Origin: Orychophragmus violaceus
Taxonomy: Eukaryota > Streptophyta > Magnoliopsida > Brassicales > Brassicaceae
DNA: 64,000 nucleotides
NCBI GenBank assembly: GCA_030180135.1
Contig: CM058238.1
Location: 43,551,765 to 43,615,764, forward strand
Direction: 5' to 3'
Position numbers and translations under genes: made by a program. Numbering within the stretch: position 1 is the first letter of the stretch; every line of letters starts with the position of its first letter. The notes beneath the pieces were generated by a model. That model was not told the DNA's origin, searched no databases, and was given only the letters and a program-made list of their open reading frames with translations. Positions 60,813 to 64,000 of this stretch are shown one piece after another.

Positions 60813-61529
60813 TCAAGAATCTAAACAGGGCCTAAATCCGAAATTGTTCAGCAGGAGTATGAAGTAAAATAGCGACTCTATGGACCAAAAGCATCTGTCG
60901 CACATGGTTGAATTGAAACCAAAGTCCCACCAACCCTTCCAGGTTGTTATTGGAGCACACTTGCAACTATAAAGGCCGTTGATATCTACACTCGCTTCCT
61001 TCTCAAAGAACAGAGCCGAAGGCATTTCTGGCCATACACGCCTATCGCTTCTAGTTATCTTTATATGTATCCGAGTGGCAAGTTCACGGTCGATGACATA
61101 TCCACTGTTCAACACTACACCATCTCCATAAAAAACACACAAGAGCATGGAGTACGTGTATATCCCTGTTTCCCATCGGCTATCTGCTGATCTTTTGATC
61201 ATTGACTCTCCTTCAACCATCCGGTCGCTGTAGATAAAGGAACACATAACTCGGAGGAGAAGAGCTGCAGGGTTTCCTGATTGTAGACACCTCTCGACAA
61301 AATCTTGTTTATAATGATGTGGGCAATCAAAGAGATTTAAGTTAATAAAATCGTAGTATAAATCGATCGACTTGTAGAAATCTTGACTCTGTCCAAAGCT
61401 ATGAAGCGCCTTGCATGTTTTCTTCGCCCTTATAAAATAGCGTAAACCTTGTTCACCATCAATGACGTCAAGAAGGATTTTTGAATGAACAACACTTGGA
61501 AGGTAATCTATTACGAATTTGGTAATGAA
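60813..61529 (-). pseudogene. Second F-box copy, start codon lost (ATG to ATA)
   Basis: Paralogue of the 59527 gene. The frame is open from 61529 to the stop at 60813 and reads IDYLPSVVHSKILLDVIDGE at the F-box, aligned to MDLLPSDILNKILLAVIDDN; the initiator ATG has become ATA, and no in-frame ATG lies just upstream. The first internal ATG (61247) would drop the F-box. A segment of about 12 residues (NWADQSLTSIEQ in copy 1) is missing in frame. The C-terminal cysteines are kept (CKCAPI ... MCDRCFW), as is GIYTYSMLLCVFYGDGVVLN. The clean frame argues for recent loss, or for non-AUG or spliced initiation. Confidence 0.7.
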
Positions 61530-62512
61530 GAGATGGAAGGCAAAATGAATTTTGACAAATAAAAAAGGCTTTCAATATTTGATAGTTCGAAGCAACCACC
61601 AGAGTTTTTTATGGAGACAATGCAACCTTTAGGTTATCTAGTCTGTATTAATTATGTATATATTCTTATCACTAAGACCCAACTAATAGCATTCATGATC
61701 ATGGTGTTATTGAGTCACATATCTATCTTTGAAACTGAGGAAGAATGGGGGTGTAAAAGGTTGTGATGAACATTCAATATTCTTCTTGTCTGCGTATCTT
61801 TCGTCTAAGGTTTATAATAGTTATTTAGTAATTCATCTTAGTCATCTATTTATATACAATAATTATACCGAGTCACATATATATCTTTGAAACAGGGGAT
61901 GAATGGTGGTTTCAAAGGTTTATGTTTTATTATTTAGGGTTTAGGATTAAGTATTTAAGGTTTAGGGTTTAACGTTTGAGTAAAACAGTTTAGGATATAT
62001 GGTCAAAAATTATTAATTAATTAATGATATTACACTATTACTTAATAAAATATTATAAAATTATATATATAATAATACTTCTACTTAATAAAAGATTATA
62101 AAATTATATATATAATAATAAAGCACACATAAACCCCAAAAAACCAATTTAATTAAGCACCACAACTGCATGTTTAGCGTGAGTAAAATTTTAAAATATT
62201 TCGCGTAATTAATCCCGGAAACCAAACCTAATTTTTTAGCCCAAAACTTTTCAATTACGCGCCTTAACCCAACAAATTTCGACTAAGTGTCGAGAAACCA
62301 TCATTTACCGCAAACATAAACCATGATTTTATTGTGTTCTTCCTCGTCTCCAAAATCGCCTTCGAATCATCTCGGAATTTTTTTTTTCTGCAGATCCTCC
62401 TCCCAACCGACTAACTCTAACTGGCATCTCTTATTTTAATCTCTTATTCGAGGTTCTCTGTTTCATTGCTATCGACCCTCTCAATTTCTTCTCTGAAACT
62501 CTCTGTGATACG
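61530..62512. other. AT-rich intergenic DNA with repeats and a telomere-like tract
   Basis: gagtcacatatctatctttg-type sequence is duplicated (61712 and 61870). ttaggg/tttaggg-like motifs cluster at 61933-61972 (tttagggtttaggatt). ataaaattatatatataataata occurs twice (62050-62078 and 62098-62120). 62290-62512 looks like a CT-rich 5' leader for the next gene. Confidence 0.6.
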
Positions 62513-63980
62513 ATGCCTCAAAAGGCAAAGAAAGGAGGAGGAACTCGTAAGATATTAACCATTCCAAACGTCACTCAGAGAGCCGTCGGGTCCAATCCCA
62601 GTGGTTTGAAAAAAAAAACACAAAACCCTCTGCCATCCCGATACACCTTAACCCCGAATCCTGTTGATGATCCGACTCAGACCACTCAACGACCAAAGAA
62701 GAAACCAGGTATCCCCCAAACGTCAATGTCAACACCCCATATACAGGACTACCCACCGCCAAGACAACTATTCCAGAACTCGACTACTAATCAGCCTGAA
62801 GTCAAAGCTTCGCCGGTGTCAGAAGAAGTCCAGAACAACCATGACCCTGGTGAGGACGCCCCACCTTCGCCAGTTCACCTATCTCAGGCTCAGAGTCATC
62901 CATCTTCTGAAGGTCACAACTTCCTCGACGAATCGCTTAATGTTTTGCCGGACCTCGAGGAGGACACACTGCGGGGTCTGAATGCGCTGCTTCTGGTGCC
63001 AGATAGGGAAACGTTTACCACCATACTCTCTCCCATACCGATGCCAGGCACGACTTGGTATGGCTATTTGCAAGTACTGTTTCTTCAGCTGTTAATAGTC
63101 TCCGTATGATTTTTTGTTCTTGTACGCAATGGTGTGTTTTTAAACTGTCAAGTTTGTTTATGAATCTGTCTGTTGGTTTGCTTATGACTTATGCTGATCT
63201 AAAGAGTTCGAGTCTCTGATGGTTAGGATGTCAATCTTGTACATATTTCAGGTTTACTTGTGACAGAGGATCGAAATTGGTATGGAAGATTACAAAACAA
63301 TTTACAAACAAATTTGATAAAGCATACTATAGCTGGTCACATGTTCCTCATGATAAAGCATAAAGATATTCCTCGAGTTCGCTGTAAAGTTTTCTCTCCT
63401 ATACCTTTCATATATATCTTGCTTGTGTTGCTTTTACTAATGATATGCTTATTTTATTTGTATTCTAGAAAACCCACCATTGGGATCCCTTGATAACAAA
63501 GTTAGTTCAACAGTATTTCGATGAGATCTTTCAACGACGGTTGAAAGACATGATTAACACAGTGCGGACTAAACGAGAGCGATCCAAGTGGATCGGCGAG
63601 ACTTTCTGGAAAACGATGACCGACTATTGGGCAACCGAAGAAGCAAAGGCTAAAAGTAAGACCTATTCCAGTTGTCGTATGTCTCTCCATGGAGGTCTCG
63701 GTCATCACATCCATTTCTCAGGGTCCAAGTCGTACCTAGAAATCAGGCTTGAAATGGCAAGTAACCTTTATTATATATTTGTTAATCAGAAGCTTTGCAA
63801 CTAGAAATTTATGTAATAATCCTTGTTTGAAGTATAACACCGCAGGGAGAGGAATATGGAAGATCGGTTAATATTGGTGAGGTATTCGTCAGGACACATA
63901 CAAAGGCAGACATAACGTTTGTTGATCGGAAGGCAGAGGATATCGCTGCAACTTTCCAAAAGATCGTAGACGATAAGTAG
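62513..63980 (+). pseudogene. Transposase_24 gene of CACTA element 3, 3' end beyond window
   Basis: Start at ATG 62513 (MPQKAKKGGGTRKILTIPNV); a Pro/Gln-rich N-terminus. Exons: 62513-63057, 63252-63383 (LVWKITKQFTNKFDKAYYSW), 63469-63756 (KTHHWDPLITKLVQQYFDEI, RSKWIGETFWKTMTDYW, then GLGHHIHFSGSKSY) and 63846-63980 (EEYGRSVNIGEVFVRTHTKA). Exon structure and phases match the element 1 gene. Defects: a one-base loss near 63360 (a TAA appears, but KIFLEFA continues in the next frame) and a TAG at 63978 where coding should go on. The intron after exon 3 appears to use a GC donor (atg|gcaagt) where element 1 has GT. Confidence 0.8.
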
Positions 63981-64000
63981 TTAGATCTCAATATAGAGAC

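Larger units (their letters stand above)
56954..64000 (+). mobile_element. CACTA-like element 3, right end outside window
   Basis: CACTACAAGAAAACAAC at 56954 is a typical CACTA left terminus. It is followed by about 400 bp of subterminal repeats built on gcgacta/tagtcg in both orientations (56980-57370). A plus-strand Transposase_24 gene runs to the window edge (62513-63980), as in elements 1 and 2. No matching right terminus (cttgtagtg) is seen before 64000. Between them are an RPA-like pseudogene and two F-box genes on the minus strand instead of a transposase gene. Either this is one gene-carrying element, or the left end is a small separate CACTA remnant next to an unrelated one. Confidence 0.4.

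Noticed and set aside
61933..61972. Telomere repeat array
   Set aside because: Only a few degenerate tttaggg-like motifs in AT-rich DNA; too short and irregular to call an interstitial telomere.

Overview
This looks like plant nuclear DNA, most likely from a crucifer (Brassicaceae). It is AT-rich, its genes carry GT-AG introns, and it is packed with plant transposon families: CACTA/En-Spm, hAT, Helitrons with RPA-like genes, Athila and other Ty3 elements, and a LINE. The few non-transposon genes are a plant DUF7950-type protein and two F-box genes resembling the Arabidopsis At2g35280/At1g67623 group. I see no rRNA, tRNA, CRISPR array or bacterial operon. It reads as repeat-rich, possibly pericentromeric DNA in which elements have inserted into one another.

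Layout. 1-8755: 3' part of CACTA element 1 (transposase gene, then a Transposase_24 gene), the second gene split by a 2.8-kb solo-LTR-like insertion (3118-5900) with a 5-bp target duplication. 8756-15924: CACTA element 2, apparently the host into which element 1 inserted. 16290-21786: a retroposon-like GC-rich insertion whose 5' junction forms a perfect 60-bp foldback, itself carrying a complete hAT element (17767-21742, 8-bp target duplication). 22173-23037 (minus): the DUF7950-type gene, frameshifted, with a deleted hAT (23380-24232) upstream. 24456-30657: a 6.2-kb Helitron with a six-exon RPA-like gene and a tandemly amplified exon pair. 30658-35843: GC-rich remnant, truncated LTR with a long (TC)n tract, and a short Helitron. 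35844-43000: two Helitrons of one family lying head to tail (35844-41246 and 41248 onward), carrying fragments of CIPK, CDK-like kinase and poly(A)-binding protein genes; the first also holds a 5'-truncated LINE with a 17-bp target duplication. 44121-47828: an Athila-type remnant on the minus strand whose gag is folded into a 308-bp inverted repeat. 47835-50095: a deleted Ty3 element. 50096-56953: mostly AT-rich DNA with one LTR-like block. 56954-64000: the 5' end of a third CACTA-like element; up to the window edge lie an RPA-like pseudogene and two F-box genes (minus strand) and a Transposase_24 gene (plus strand).

Almost every coding region is broken by stops or frameshifts. The only clean open frame of a plausible host gene is the F-box gene at 59527-60270. 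I found no convincing wholly new system. The most unusual structures are the head-to-tail gene-capturing Helitrons, the amplified exon pair in the large Helitron, the two foldbacks (16290-16419 and 44121-44766), and the possible CACTA element carrying F-box and RPA-like genes. All family assignments are by eye from motifs; no database search was run.
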